Shown: one piece after another, positions 23,999-38,728 of the stretch
How positions within the stretch are numbered: the first letter of the stretch is position 1
How the letters are laid out: every line of letters begins with the position of its first letter
Translations under genes and position numbers: made by a program
The notes under the pieces: model-generated
Databases searched by the model: none
Seen by the model: only the letters and a program-made list of their open reading frames with translations
What the model was told of the DNA's origin: nothing
From: Takakia lepidozioides
Taxonomy: Eukaryota > Streptophyta > Takakiopsida > Takakiales > Takakiaceae
Assembly: GCA_030704615.1 (NCBI GenBank)
Contig: CM060731.1
Span: forward strand, 39,742,001-39,806,000
Direction of reading: 5' to 3'
DNA: 64,000 nucleotides

Positions 23999-26229
23999 AT
24001 GGCGATGGTGGGGAGAGGGGAGAGCGTGGGGAGGCTGCAAGCGAGGGCCGAGGCGTTGGATAGAGCAGTGCGTGCGCTTCCATCGGAGGTGCTGACATCG
24101 GAATGCCGTGCACGCTTGTTGAAATTGGTTCGGGCTGAACGCAAATTTGTGGATCGTCTCGCTCGCGCGGACATCTGTGCCATTTCTGATGCTCATCTGC
24201 GCAGGTACTTTCAGATTTGAATTGTTTTGTATAAGAGGAGAGAAATATCTGGATTTGAGTAAACGAGGATTTTGTGTGGATGGGAAATTGTGTGCTGAAA
24301 CTTGATTATACTGAAACAAGCAGCCTGATTTTTTGTTTCCTTTCCTTTGCTCATCCGTGAATGAGGAAAGGTTCTGTACCACTTTAAGAGTTGGACGTAA
24401 ACGGACTTGGAAAGGTAATTTTGATGGAAGGATCGAGAATCCACAAAAGCTGGGTGTGCACTCGGAATGTGTCGGAGAACAAACTGTCTTTGAAAATGCC
24501 ATTGGGTGCTGATTGATTGCCAGTTTACATTGCCAAACTTTTTGTATACGCTTATGGTGTCTTCAGCACAAACTTCGACCACTTCGAAGGTCTGGTTCAT
24601 ATACTGCAACATCCAGGTTTCCACTTTGTTGGAGCAAATGCAGCGATGAAGTCCTTTCCAGCGTGCGTTGCAGATGGGACTCAGGAGATTGGAAAATCAA
24701 ATGAAGCTGCATTAGAGTCCATGGGATCTTTTGCACATGTTGATGTTGTTTGCATGCTGCAAGGGCAACCCGTTTGGTTGGTGGTATCCAATAGCAACAC
24801 TCGAAATCTTTCCTGGTGGAATATAAGCAATAAAAAAAGGGGACTCAGATCGCGCATTGAATTGTTATTAAATGCAGCTTCTTTGAATCCTGTAGCACGA
24901 CCATCGGCTATTTTGCTCTTTTTTCGGGAAGGACTAGATGGCGAAATAGAAACTCGGCTACAGGAGGAATTTCGGGCTGAGAGGATGGCAAGGCCTAGTT
25001 TGGAGTCAAAAGTATCCTGCTTCGAGACTGAGTTCAGGACTTCTGAAATCGAGAAGGGAGAGTGGGTGAACATTTCCATTCTGCATGATACTACAGAATG
25101 GACCAGCTATAGAATTGAGGTGCTGCCAGCTTCTGTTTCCAATCCTAATACTACAAAAGAGCAGCTGTCATCAGTGAAACAATATCCAGAAGTATGTGGC
25201 AGGCAAGAGGAGGCAGAACAAGGAGGGTTAGTGTCAGTGGGGTTTAACAGGCCACTGCTCAGTGGACCTATCCAAAAACATGTGGGGGTTTTAGGGCACT
25301 CTTCCAGAGAAAATCTGTCTGCATTGTGCATAACCGCAAGGCAATGTTGGAGCCAACCTGGAGTGCATGATCTGATGCAAAGGCCAGGGAGGCTAATTAA
25401 TCTGGACACAACAGCTCTTGTGGCACTTGTCTCAGGATTGAGCAATGGTGATGCGCAAATATTGACAGAGATGTCAGTAGAAGAGAGGGAGAGACGTTTC
25501 CCAAAAATGGCCAACTTTATATATGATCAGGTATGCCTTCTGAGTTGTTAGCCATAGTACACATAGTGTGTATCAACTGTCTAGTATGACTGCTTGACAA
25601 TGTGCTCCCTGATATTGTGACTTGCTGTATATCTGCAGGTGAGACAGCATCTTCTCCGCTGATGACAGTTTTGGCAAATCTGCAGGAGGCTCATGTTTGT
25701 CTTTGGTTATTTCAGGCACTGTCAGAGATGGAGACACCTCTGCTGACTGAATTCCAGGAAGTTCTTGCCCACAAGCTCCCTGTGATCTCGCAGTACGTGC
25801 TTGAGGAGTTCAAGTCTATTGTTTCTGCAAATGGAGGACCTCATGAACAACAGCGGGCTGAGGAACTGTTACGCTGCTTGAAGTGTGTCCCATTTGCCTT
25901 CTTTGCAGAAAGCTTTTGATAGGACAATACATGCTAATTAATGCAAGTGGTAGGCTGGTGTTTTCTGCAGTGAACCAAGTTTCCAAGTACTTAGACGTGT
26001 TGATGATGTGATCCCTTGCAGGATGGTGCCAAACATGGCATCTGCACGAGTGATGGCCCTAACTGAGACAGCCAAGGTAAAGCCAAGGCACAAGCTTGTG
26101 TTTGGCACTGGCGACTTTTGGCAGGCACCCACGTTAACTGCCAACATCGGCTTTGTACGTGCTGTCCGCCAAACTGGAATGGTCCTTGATATTATTCAAC
26201 ACCGACCTTGTGCTCTGACTGGTGCTTAG
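23999..26229 (+). CDS. DUF1308 / UPF0415 (C7orf25-like) protein
   Basis: Four plus-strand exons join in phase: 23999-24204, 24567-25530, 25644-25882 and 26022-26229 (538 residues). The pattern matches the DUF1308 family (human C7orf25 homologues), which has a PIN-like C-terminal domain; its biochemical role is poorly defined. Landmarks are HFEGLVHILQHPG near residue 80, HVDVVCMLQGQPVWLVVSN near 130, LINLDTTALVALVSGLSNG near 360, and the C-terminal KLVFGTGDFWQAPTLTANIG followed by GFVRAVRQTG and HRPCALTG. The N-terminal ~70 residues are a charged helical segment (RLQARAEALDRAVRAL). The third exon uses an acceptor ending GGTGAG; the stronger CAG nine bases earlier shifts frame, so this boundary deserves a transcript check. 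It is head to head with PRK. No lesion is seen. Confidence 0.88.
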
Positions 26230-28172
26230 ATGCCCTGATGGAACGTAATGCTTCCAGCACAAGCTTGTCAGGAGGACCACATTTTGAAATCTGATACAAA
26301 ATTATGATCACAAAGTAACCATCAATGTTTTTGACACAAAAAGATGATCAGCGCCAACTCGGCATGAAGACAGTGAAGTTATTTACTGGTGAAATCGCAA
26401 GTAAGGGTAACCGACATGACACATATGCGGATTTGCATGGTAGTTAACTTTACCGGGCCACACGAGTGGAGTGCTCTCAATTGGGAACGTACAACGATTC
26501 GCTTGAATCAGTTAAGGCTTGTTGCACATTCTTGCACATTTTGTTGAGGAAATGACAAGGTCATGCTTGTGTAGTCCAGCTATGTGTGACTTACAGTGGG
26601 TAACCAAACTTCTCTGATTGAAAAGTTGATTGCTACTGCCGTGCAAGTTGCACCCACATTTGATGCTATGAGAGTTGAAATGTTCCCCAACACCCAAAGA
26701 ATCATGTACAACAGATATTGACTCTGGATTTCAGAATTCTTCAGTCGAAGTGTGTGCAAATGTGCACACTAGATCCCACCTGGATTATTTTCAGAAGAAT
26801 GCATCAGCCATGATTCTGGTACGAGAACATCTGCATGTGAAAGTTGGTGATGTTCACAGAAGCTTTGATCCAAGATAGCTGTGTTCCACTAGCTGACCCA
26901 CTTTTCAAAATGAATTTATGAATGCTCAGTTGACTACCATAATGTCCAGACACTGAAATTTGAGTGACCACAAACCTCTTCCTGTAGTAGACTGACATTG
27001 TATGGCCAAACTCGAATAATGTCTGCACTGCCGTTGTATGGCATACCCTCAGATTTCTTTCCTTTCCATTACTTCACATCAAAAACCTCCTGAGCCTCAA
27101 GTTCCTTCCATGATAATATTGCTCTCAAGTCATCCTTATCATATGAAATACTAGCACATGGCGTGGCGATCGGTTCTGACACTCGTTGACCATTGTCTTC
27201 TCCAAGGCAGCTATGACAGAAAATTCTTTCAGGCTCTTGAGGGGGTTCCTCCACTTTCGTGGTGCCACCTACAAACACAAATCCCTCCATGTCTGCATGA
27301 ATCAAAGTTCAGTGTTCTTCGTAGCCCTAGAACCAGACCACCGCCTATGGTTGCAAACCAGATTTAGCAGGAGCAACTCAGATCATTATCTATTAGCAGC
27401 ACAATGGCATTCTGTATTCTTCACGTAAGAGCTTCAGATTAGCCTGTGCAAAGGGGGAAACAACATTATGTGCACTGAGGAGATTACTGCATGCAGTTGC
27501 TGGACCATGACACCCAAATGAAGGAAGGTCTCAAATGAGAAAGGGAGACAAGACTCCGGCCGCTTCCTCTGGCAATCAGGGTACTGCCCCCTGTCGGTGA
27601 TGGGCTCTATGCCTCGCAATGAATTCAACCTTTGCATCCCATTGTCTAGAGAAGTGACACAGAATGACCATTGCAACACAATGCTTCAACCTTTGTATCC
27701 CATTGTCTACAGAATGACAAACGCAAAGTTGCAACAGCCAAAAACCAGAAAATGCCCATCTCCAATCGCATTGGAACAAGGCACAAACAGCATTACCTGT
27801 TTGAACATAGATGGGGTGTGGTCATTTCACAATCTGACATTCATGTTCACAAAAAGGCCCTAGGTTTTTACGTTCTTACTAATGCAACATTGGAGCCTTG
27901 CAAAGGAAGATTAAGCTGAGCCTCCCACACCACAATGTAATGGAGTCTGTAGAACATACATGGTGACACCGTCATTCTGAGCAGTATGTTGCTGCTTACC
28001 TTACCCTTTTCTATGAGTACTGTCTTCCTAAATGTTAGTGCGAGAGGACAATCCCCCCTATATCTATTTCCTAACCGTGTGGGGAAGGCTGCAATAACTC
28101 AGTAGGCAGGTTCCTCCCAATCGCATATTCTGGAGACCTAGGAAAATGAAACCGACACTGACCTTTAAAAGA
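26230..28172. other. Intergenic region between DUF1308 gene and SRPK 3' end
   Basis: Only short frames (at most 88 codons) without domain signatures are present. A duplicated phrase (TTGCATCCCATTGTCTA / TTGTATCCCATTGTCTA near 27634 and 27695) shows minor local duplication. The right part should hold the 3' untranslated region of the minus-strand SRPK gene. Nothing else can be supported. Confidence 0.45.
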
Positions 28173-30650
<2,478 letters not shown>

Positions 30651-31164
30651 AGGCTCCGGCCGCGGCATCCACACTCACACCCCACTCTCTCACACGCCAA
30701 GCACACCTCGCTCTTGCGAGACGCAGCCCTCTTGTGTGGCTACACAGGGCGCGCGGCAGGCGCCAGCCCTGCTGCCAATCAGCGCCTGCGTCGCTCGGCC
30801 CTGTGCGTCGTCTCCAAGCGCCGCACCCCACTTCCCATCCCCTCCCCCTCCTCTCCCTCTCCCTCTCCCTCTCCCTCTCCCTCTCCCTTCCTCACTTGGC
30901 ATCCTTCCACTTTTAGAGAGACCCGCTTTGTTCTTTGGTTTTTTTTTCCCCCAGAAGGGATGGGAAGAAGCCCTTAACCCTTAAAATCAAATTAAAGAGA
31001 TCAGGGAAAAAGTAAGCATGATAGGAGGGAGGTCATGAAGACTTACACCATGTTCGATCTTTCAGGAAGCCAGCACCCCAGGGAAAAGCTTACTCTTGAG
31101 GATACTGATGAAGCTCCCAACTAAAACACTACTTTTGATCTAACCAGGGCGGCTTCGGGGCTTT
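30651..31164. promoter_or_regulatory. SRPK upstream region with CCCTCT repeat
   Basis: About 500 bp separate the SRPK start from the R2-like retroelement. A plus-strand run of CCCTCT hexamers (about 30842-30890; AGAGGG on the SRPK strand) lies here. Such pyrimidine tracts are common in plant core promoters, but no specific element is claimed. Confidence 0.35.
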
Positions 31165-34100
31165 TTGAGTTTGACGAACGTGGACACGATAAGTATGATG
31201 AGCGGCGTCGCCGCCAGACCTCGGCGAGGCCTGCAGCTCCGCCAACTTAGTGGAGGTGTTGGCAGTAGCGACAACGGTAGCAGCGCTAAGCGAGCAAGTG
31301 GCCGATGTGCAACAGTGGGCCCCATGCCGGTCAGGCGGCCTCGATCGGCTCGTCCCCCAGCTCGTTTAGCCCCGACGCTGTACAGGCAGCCAACTCCAGC
31401 CCTCACCACAACCCCTTTACTACCTACTCCACCATCCCTGGCAGTTCGCTCCCCAGAGCAACGAGAGGTGCTGAACACCGCCGCAACTACTCCTACTGGA
31501 AGACCTGCTCCTCTTGGAAGACCCCAATGCCAACGTATCCCTACCCCTAGCTCACATGTTTCTGATGCGCACCAGAGTCCAAGCTCCAGACACCAAGTTC
31601 AAGAAGAGTCGTCATCCTCACAACGGTCTTCTCCACCGCTGATTCCAGGTTCTTCCATTGGCGCCCCACCGACCGAAGAACTCCCACAGTGTCTGTTGAG
31701 CCCTCCCCCACTGCGCCTCTCAGGTAGGGTTCGAGGTCCCACGCCAGTCACTTCTCCTCCAGGTTCTCCATCCCATTCTCGGCAGCGGCTTCAAGGCAGC
31801 CCAACTCTTCTTGGTCATGAGCCTCTTCACGTGCCTTCTTCTCTAGTTGTGCAGCCTGCATTGCCGATCCCATCACTCTTACCCCAACAGCAGGCACCTC
31901 TCCCATCAGACTGTACCCCATACCCAGCTTGCGGTCGTCTTTTTGCGCGCATCGGAGGGCTTGCGCGACACCAACGCACGTGTGCGGCTCTTCATCAGTC
32001 CCACACAAATGGTACTTCTTCATTTCACCCCAGTGTCTTGCACGCACCACCTCCTGTCTCTGCTTGGCATTGGATTTCAGCGCTAGATGTTCTGGGCGCA
32101 TTTTAGCTAGGACTGCCAAGGCCTCGTCTTTATACAAGAATTCCGGTGGCACTACGTCATGAGGTCCAACTGGCACTCCGTCTACCCTTAGACAGGCTGG
32201 CTCGTGATCCTAATGATATACCAGCATGGTGTCTTTTCTTGTTATTTCCTCAGTGGTGTTTGGTTTTGCCCCCTCGTGGCGGTCAGTCAGGGCACAGAAA
32301 GACGCGCATCCGTCTTCGCCATTTTTTATCTGGAGATTGGGAGAGTCTGCAAGATGAACATCAATTACGGGCACTAGCCCTTGCGGCACGCGCCCCTCCC
32401 GCTTCCTCCACGCAGCCACCCTCATCGGCCCACGGGCGACTTCGTCATAGTCTCATGTTACCTGTGGGTTGGCGAGTACTCACGCGCGGCCAAGGCTTTA
32501 GCACCTTCCTCACCAGCGCCTCCATCACCGGATACTGTCACTGCCCTTGAAGCCCTTCACCCATCAGCTCAGGATATTCTGCCGTTTTTTGTTGAGGACT
32601 TCGAGCCAGACCAGCTAGATCGGGAGGTCTTCACTCAGGCCTTCACGCACAGTCCTCATCTTGCAGCGGCAGGTTCTTCCGGTCTCATGTATGAGCACTT
32701 ACGCGACTGTTTCTCTCCACAGGATTTTGCTAGTGGCTTCTCTCAGCTATTTCAGATTTACTCCTTTATTGCTGCTGGCCGTATCCCTGCCCCAGCGGCC
32801 CGTCTCCTTGGGGCCTCCAGATTGTTGGCTATGAGCAAACCCTCAGGTACTGGCATCCGCCCTATCGCAGTTGGAGAGGTTCTTTACCGCCTTGTCAGCC
32901 GCTCACTTTGTCTTCAGTTTTGAGATGCCTTCTCCGGACACCTCTTTCCGCACCAGTTCGGGGTCGCCACTCTAGGCGGGTGCGAAGCGGTGGTTCAAGG
33001 GATTCGTGCAGCTCTTGATCTTCATCCGGATTGGGTGGTTCTCCAGGTCGACGTCACCAACGCTTTCCACTGTGTCACGAGCGGCTATCTTTCAGGAGCT
33101 CCGTTCAGCCGGAGGAGATTTCCACCAGCTCATTCCATTTGTTCGATTATGCTATGCATCCACTACTCCCCTATACTACAGTCATCATTCTCACCTAAGT
33201 GAGTGCTCCATCATTCAGTCCGAGGTTGGGACCCGCCAAGGCGACCCTTTAGGAGGACCTTTGTTTGTCATGGCTCATGTCCGCGCCCTCACGGCTTCTG
33301 CACAAGTTCACTCATCTTGTTTTTTTCCGTCGGTGGCAACGACATGCACATTGTAGGCCCTGCCTCACAGGTACTTTCAGCTTACTATCATTTTGTCACC
33401 CAACTCTCTACCGTGGGCCTTTCAGTAAACCTCGCAAAAGCAGCAGCCAAATTATTGGCTTTCTTCCAAGCCTTGTTAGCCACAGAGAGTTCATTCTTAC
33501 AGACCATGAATGTCTGTCCGGTCTCCCTGCAGATTTTGTCCTCCTTGCTCACTTCATTGCTCCGCCCAATGGCATCAGAATCCTAGGAGTCCCTTTTGGC
33601 ACCACCCAGTTCACAACGTCTTTCTTGGAAGATGCACTCCACCAGGATGCCACCCACGCCGATCTCCTTCCTAGGCTCGGAGATGTATAGGTAGCATATG
33701 GAATCTTGACCAAATATTTCCTTCAGCGTCCCTCATATCACTTGCGCACTGTTCCACCCAGTCTAGATTTTCTACACCTCTTATCTGGGTTTGATACTAC
33801 CATGATGACTATCTTCGGGAGATTGTTAGGACCAGGAGCTCTGGAGGGTACTCAGGGACTTTTGCCACTACAGCAAACCACCTTGCCCGTCTCTTCCGGT
33901 GGTGTGGGTCTTTTGTCCACTGTCACTACCGCCCCGTCAGCTTTCCTCGGCAGTTGGGCATTGGTGGCGCCAGCCCTCGCTTCACGATTTCTCTGTGACC
34001 ATCGTCTCATCCTTATGGATGCCGTTGCACATGTCGACAGTGGCATTTTACCCTTCCAGCAGCATCTCCGCTCTGCACGAGATCTTCTTCCAGCACCGGC

Positions 34101-35245
34101 GCGAGCATGTCTACCACCATTTGAGCAGTTGGTTGCTCAAGGCCTCGACCATCTTCAGGAGTCCATTTCCGAGCGCGTGCACCGTCATTCCTTTTCCGGC
34201 ATGCTCTCAAGTGCTTCTTCTGAGTTGCATCGAGCCCGACTTCTATCATGCACAGGACCCGGAGCATGAGCATGGTTGACAGCACGACCCATTATCGCAC
34301 ATTTTCGCCTATCATCCCCTATTTTCACTACTGCGCTCCGCCTTCGACTCGGTTTGCCTCATCCTTCGGCATGGGGCCTTCAGTGTTGCGTATGTCTTCA
34401 GCCCATCGATAACCTTGTCATCCATCTCCTCCGCTGTCCATGTGGTGGTGAGCGCACTGCGTCTCATGATATGGTTCGCGATGCGGTGACATCTATTGCT
34501 CGGGAGGCAGGGTATCATGTATTGCGTGAGCAACCACATCTACGACCCACGCTCACGTCCCACTCTACACGCTGTCGTGTTGACATCGTCCTATCTAGAG
34601 ATGGTTTGCGTACCTTAGCAGATGTCGTTCTCACCGACCCCACTCGAGCGGATCTGCTATCTCGCGCAACTACCACACCAGGCACGGCAGCCACTGTAGC
34701 AGCCCATGCCAAGGAGCGCGACTACAGCGATCGTCACCCCACAGACACATTTATTCCACTGGCGGTCGAAATATTTGGCTCATTGCACCGGCACTTCGAC
34801 GATTTCCTACGGACATGTGCACATCATGCAGCCAAGAGCGGGTCCACTGGCATCCCGCATGCCTCCGTCCTTGTCGCCTACTATCGACAACGTGTTTCAG
34901 TTGCTTAGCAGAGAGCACAAGCCATCTCTATTTTGCATCGGGCTGATGTGGCTAGCTCCGCGTCATCTCGTCTTCCGCCTCTGCCTGACACTTTGCCTAT
35001 CTCCTTGCCTAATCTCCTCCAGGCTGTTGGCTGGGAGGGTCGCTCTGCTTGAGTAGTTTACTATAGCTTCTGTTTTCGTCGCTGATTGAGTAACTTACTA
35101 GAGCTTTTGTTTTTTTCTCTAGCTGAGTAGCTTACTATAGCTTTTTGTTTTCTTCTCTTGTTTCTTGTTCCTCCCCCCCCTTTTTGGGAACTTCACATCA
35201 TATGCACGTTCACCCATTGTACATGTTGTAAATAAAGTCTTACAG
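31165..35245 (+). mobile_element. R2-like non-LTR retrotransposon, inactivated
   Basis: One element is traceable through several frames on the plus strand. At 31165-32106 there is a proline/serine-rich N-terminus ending in a C2HC zinc finger (CGRLFARIGGLARHQRTC). At about 32190-32330 a conserved pre-RT block follows (DIPAWCLFLLFPQWCLVLPP). Reverse transcriptase is at about 32560-33470: SSGLMYEHLRD, GIRPIAVGEVLYRLVSRSL, VLQVDVTNAFH, and GTRQGDPLGGPLF. The catalytic ADD position reads GND. At 33440-35053 there is a long tail with a CCVC...H...C knuckle, then RVDIVLSRDGL/LADVVLTDP and AKERDYSD, resembling a restriction-like endonuclease, and a C-terminal region. Frameshifts near 32106, 32400, 33100 and 33400 and stops at 33688, 34267 and 34906 show it is dead. 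Its 5' boundary and target duplication were not resolved. Confidence 0.75.
35050..35160 (+). repeat. Three 37-bp tandem units at retroelement 3' end
   Basis: Units beginning GAGTAGTTTACTATAGCTT start at 35051, 35088 and 35125, exactly 37 bp apart, with a few substitutions. The first unit overlaps the final stop codon of the R2-like element. Short 3' terminal repeats are common in non-LTR elements. An AATAAA signal follows at about 35231, so the element probably ends near 35245. Confidence 0.8.
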
Positions 35246-37379
35246 GGTCTCATCATTACACAATGGGTTCGCTGATCACCGAGCAATAAGCTAGAAGGGT
35301 TACAAAGAAAAGACACAGGGAACTCGACTGGCAGACATCCCCCTGCCTGGCACAAACTACATGGCACAAACCTCCTGCCATAGTATTAAGTTACTGCAAC
35401 CTGAGATCTGCGAAGTAGCTGAAACTGCAAGCTAGACTTAACAGAGGCGTCAGACTGGCAAACAATCTCTTGACAGGGCTAAGTTCAAAAAATGAGCAGG
35501 CTGGCACTGAGGAACAGAAGCCAAAGCCTACAAAACATAAGATTTGCAGTGATGCGGACCAACTACCAACGATTCATATCTTGTTGATTCTTTTCTTTGA
35601 CACACTAAGAGTCTTTGTGTACACTCAAGTATTGGTGGAAAAGTCTGATCATGTTCCTTAAAGCAAGCACCACATCAGGTTGTTCTTGCTCAGTAGAAGT
35701 CTGTTAGAAAGTTCCTTTGATTTTGCCAGCCATTATCCCTGTGATCATGTATGAAGATATACAGCATATATTCCATCAACTCTGTATGAACAGCATTCGA
35801 ACCATCTTCGACTCATCAATTGCAATGTGGCAACTTATATATCTACAGAAGATGATGTGTGCAATGTACATCCAAGTACAGAGACACAAGCCATAGAAAC
35901 CTTGCATTTCTGTGCCTACCTAAAACCCTGCCACTATCACCCACTGGCTTGAGAAAAGCTCCATTATTCAGGACGATTTTCCTTGTGTTGAAGGTTTGGT
36001 TGGCAAATTCGCAATATAATCCTCAGTGACAAAATTAACTTTGAACTTGGTGGGGTTTGTCAATGCCCACTAGAGATGAAGTTGTGCACAAGGGAAATAT
36101 CGGACATTGTTGTCTTCACATATTTGCTGCAAGCATTCAAAACACAGAATTGATTAATGCAGATGTAACTCATTGCATTTGTACAAACCTCAACCATTTC
36201 CCTCCCCAAACACTCACTTGCAATGGCCCACCTTCCCAGTAACTCATCCCTATCTCAAGTGTTTATCCACTTTCCAACATGAGTGACAGAGAACCGTTCA
36301 GCAGCAACCAACTGAATCCACCATGGATACTTCTGCTGGTACTTCAAATGTGACTTGGAACTTGCTTTTGGTCCCATGAAACATAAGAGGCCACCTGAGG
36401 ACGACTCTCTCTTTCTCTCCCTAGCCCCTCCCTATGTATTGGCCCGCGGTCTATGGCCACAATGCTATGAAAAACGTCGTCTTATCAGTACATTCTCTCT
36501 CTCCCTCTATGTCTTTGATGTGGTCACTCTACTTGTTCTGGGCCCCATGCAGACATCCACTTTCTTTTTCTGTGAAACTTTCTTTCTTTTTTCATGTGTG
36601 AGCATATTGTGCTCACTACAAACCAGGCGTAGGGTATGTGGCTCCAACATCATGTAGTCTAGTGTGCAGGTAAGGGTCAGAGATGTGATTTTTCCACCTC
36701 ATTCAATGCCAGGAGAAATCAAGTGCACCAAGTGCACAACCAATTGTGCTTGGGCAGTGCTACCAAATCCTGGTATATCTGTGCAATGCCCTGTCAACAT
36801 TCTCAGAGCAGAAAAATGCAGTACGAAGGCACATACGTACCAGTATTTCCTCCAAAGGTTGCTTGTGTGAAGGGCTTTGTAGAGGTGACTCATTAGGGTT
36901 CTCCCTAGATCATAACCTAAAGCAGCTGCCCTATGAAGTTAGAAAGCCTCACCACTTTTCTCATTTGGAAGAAGAGCTGGCAAGAGCTGAAGGAGCTGAC
37001 TACCTTACTGCTGAACTATGCCTACAAGAAAGGTATCCATTCAGACTGCTTAAACACTTTGAAGGGCTGCTTAGTATGGCAACACAAAGAGAGTTGACAC
37101 TCCAAGGAACTTACATGGACTTGACTAAGAGCTATTCTGAATCTACCCTTGCTTGAGTACTTGGCTCCAACAACACCTTCCTTTTGCTTACTGACATGAG
37201 ACCAACCCCACTCCCTCTGGAGCATGGGCTGAATTAGGTGCTGCTACGATGTGTACCTATTGTTGACTGAAATGGCTGGAAGAACCTCTCTTACCTCTCC
37301 TCTCTTTGCTAATATGACCTGCTGCATTGATGAAATTGACAACAAATGTGAAATGGTTGAAGCTTGGGGTTCCACAGGA
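35246..37379. other. Intergenic region, no supported gene
   Basis: The longest frame (136 codons, 36746-37156 plus) has no recognised domain. A copy of a dispersed motif (GGTCTATGGCCACAATGCTA) lies at about 36448-36490 beside CT-rich sequence. The right end leads into the Ty3/gypsy fragment, whose first recognisable residues appear at about 37380. Confidence 0.45.
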
Positions 37380-38728
37380 ATCACTAATTAAACACAATTA
37401 CCCTATGGCTCGTATTGGTGATTTGATGGCTGCCTTGCAAGGAGCCTCTATTTTTCGGTAAAACTGATATAAAGAATGGTTACCATCAAATCAGGATACG
37501 AGAGGAAGATGTGCATAAAACAGCCTTTAGGACAAGATTTGGTCATTACAAGTTTTTGGTTATGGCATTTAACTTCAACTAATGCTCCAGCTACATTCAT
37601 GATGCTCATGATCGAAATTTTGATGCCTTTCATGGGTAAGTTTGTTATGGATTTATTGATGAGATTCTTGTCTACAGTAGAACCATTGAGGAACATGTCA
37701 TTCACCTTCGTCAAGTTTTGACTACATTACGAAAAGCTACAATATATATGCCAATACAAGTAAATATGCGTTGTTCAAGCTTGAGATGGAATATCTTGGG
37801 CATATAGAGTCAGTTATTGGAGTGAAGATGGATCCCAAGGTAGATGTTATACTCAAATGGCCTAGGCCCCTTGGTGTGACACCTTCGAAGTCCATTTTGG
37901 TGTTGGCTAGTTTCTATCAGAATTACATCGAGAATTACTCAAAGATGACAGCCCCAATGACTGATTTATCACAAACTAACAACTTGTTTGATTGGACTGA
38001 GACACAACAGAATTTTTTTGATCTACTACAGCTACTGTTGCTATGGCACCTGTGCATACGGTTGTAGATCCTCAAAAGCCTTTTGTAGTGGGAACGGATG
38101 CAAGTGGCATTGCAATTGGCGCAGTTCTCAGTCAAGAAGACAGGCCAATTGCTTTTGACAGTAGGAGGTTGATTCTAGCTCAGCAGCGATATCCCACACA
38201 TGAGGAGGAGTTGTATGCTGGCATACAAGCTTTGGGGGCATGGAGACATTATTTGTATAGTGCACAATTTACAGTTTATATGGATCACAAGACCCTTACC
38301 TACTTGTGTAACCAACCTGATCTGTCGGGACGTCAAGCTAGACGGTCAGAATTGTTAAGAATTTCATACAGAGATTTGAGATAGGAAGGGTAGAGATAAT
38401 GTGGTTGCTGATACACTATCTCATATTATGTATCGGATGAGTTTTACAATGATGGAGAGCGCTCATATTGATGAGATAAGAGCAGCTCAAGACATGGATG
38501 AGTATATCCAGAGTGTATGGCAAAAGGTTAACCAAGATGCTATTGCGCAAAGGGAGGGATGAGTTTATTCTGAGACCACCGCAAAAGTTCACACATTTAT
38601 CATACACCATTCCACTTACGGATGCTACTTGGGAGTCTGAGCAAAAACTAAGGAATACCCAGAGTTTGTCATTGAGGACAATGACTGATCTTGAAGGGGT
38701 AGAGAAATGTCATGGACTAGGTTACTAG
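37380..38728 (+). mobile_element. Ty3/gypsy fragment with integrase deleted
   Basis: Reverse transcriptase and RNase H of a Ty3/gypsy element can be followed in broken frames: [20 protein letters not shown] at about 37460, FIDEILVY (in place of a YxDD box) at about 37650, YLGHIESVIGVKMDPK at about 37790, and RNase H TDASGIAIGAVLSQEDRPIA near 38095. At about 38600 the reading continues directly with a chromodomain-like tail (LTDATWESEQKLRN). The zinc-binding and catalytic integrase parts that normally lie between are absent. gag and both LTRs are not recognisable. This is an internally deleted, dead copy. Confidence 0.75.

Noticed and set aside
31748-32176. Minus-strand open frame of 142 codons inside the retroelement N-terminus
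   Set aside because: It is antisense to the Pro/Ser-rich zinc-finger region and is explained by composition of the opposite strand.
36746-37156. 136-codon plus-strand frame
   Set aside because: No recognisable motif; it lies between degenerate repeats and the gypsy fragment.
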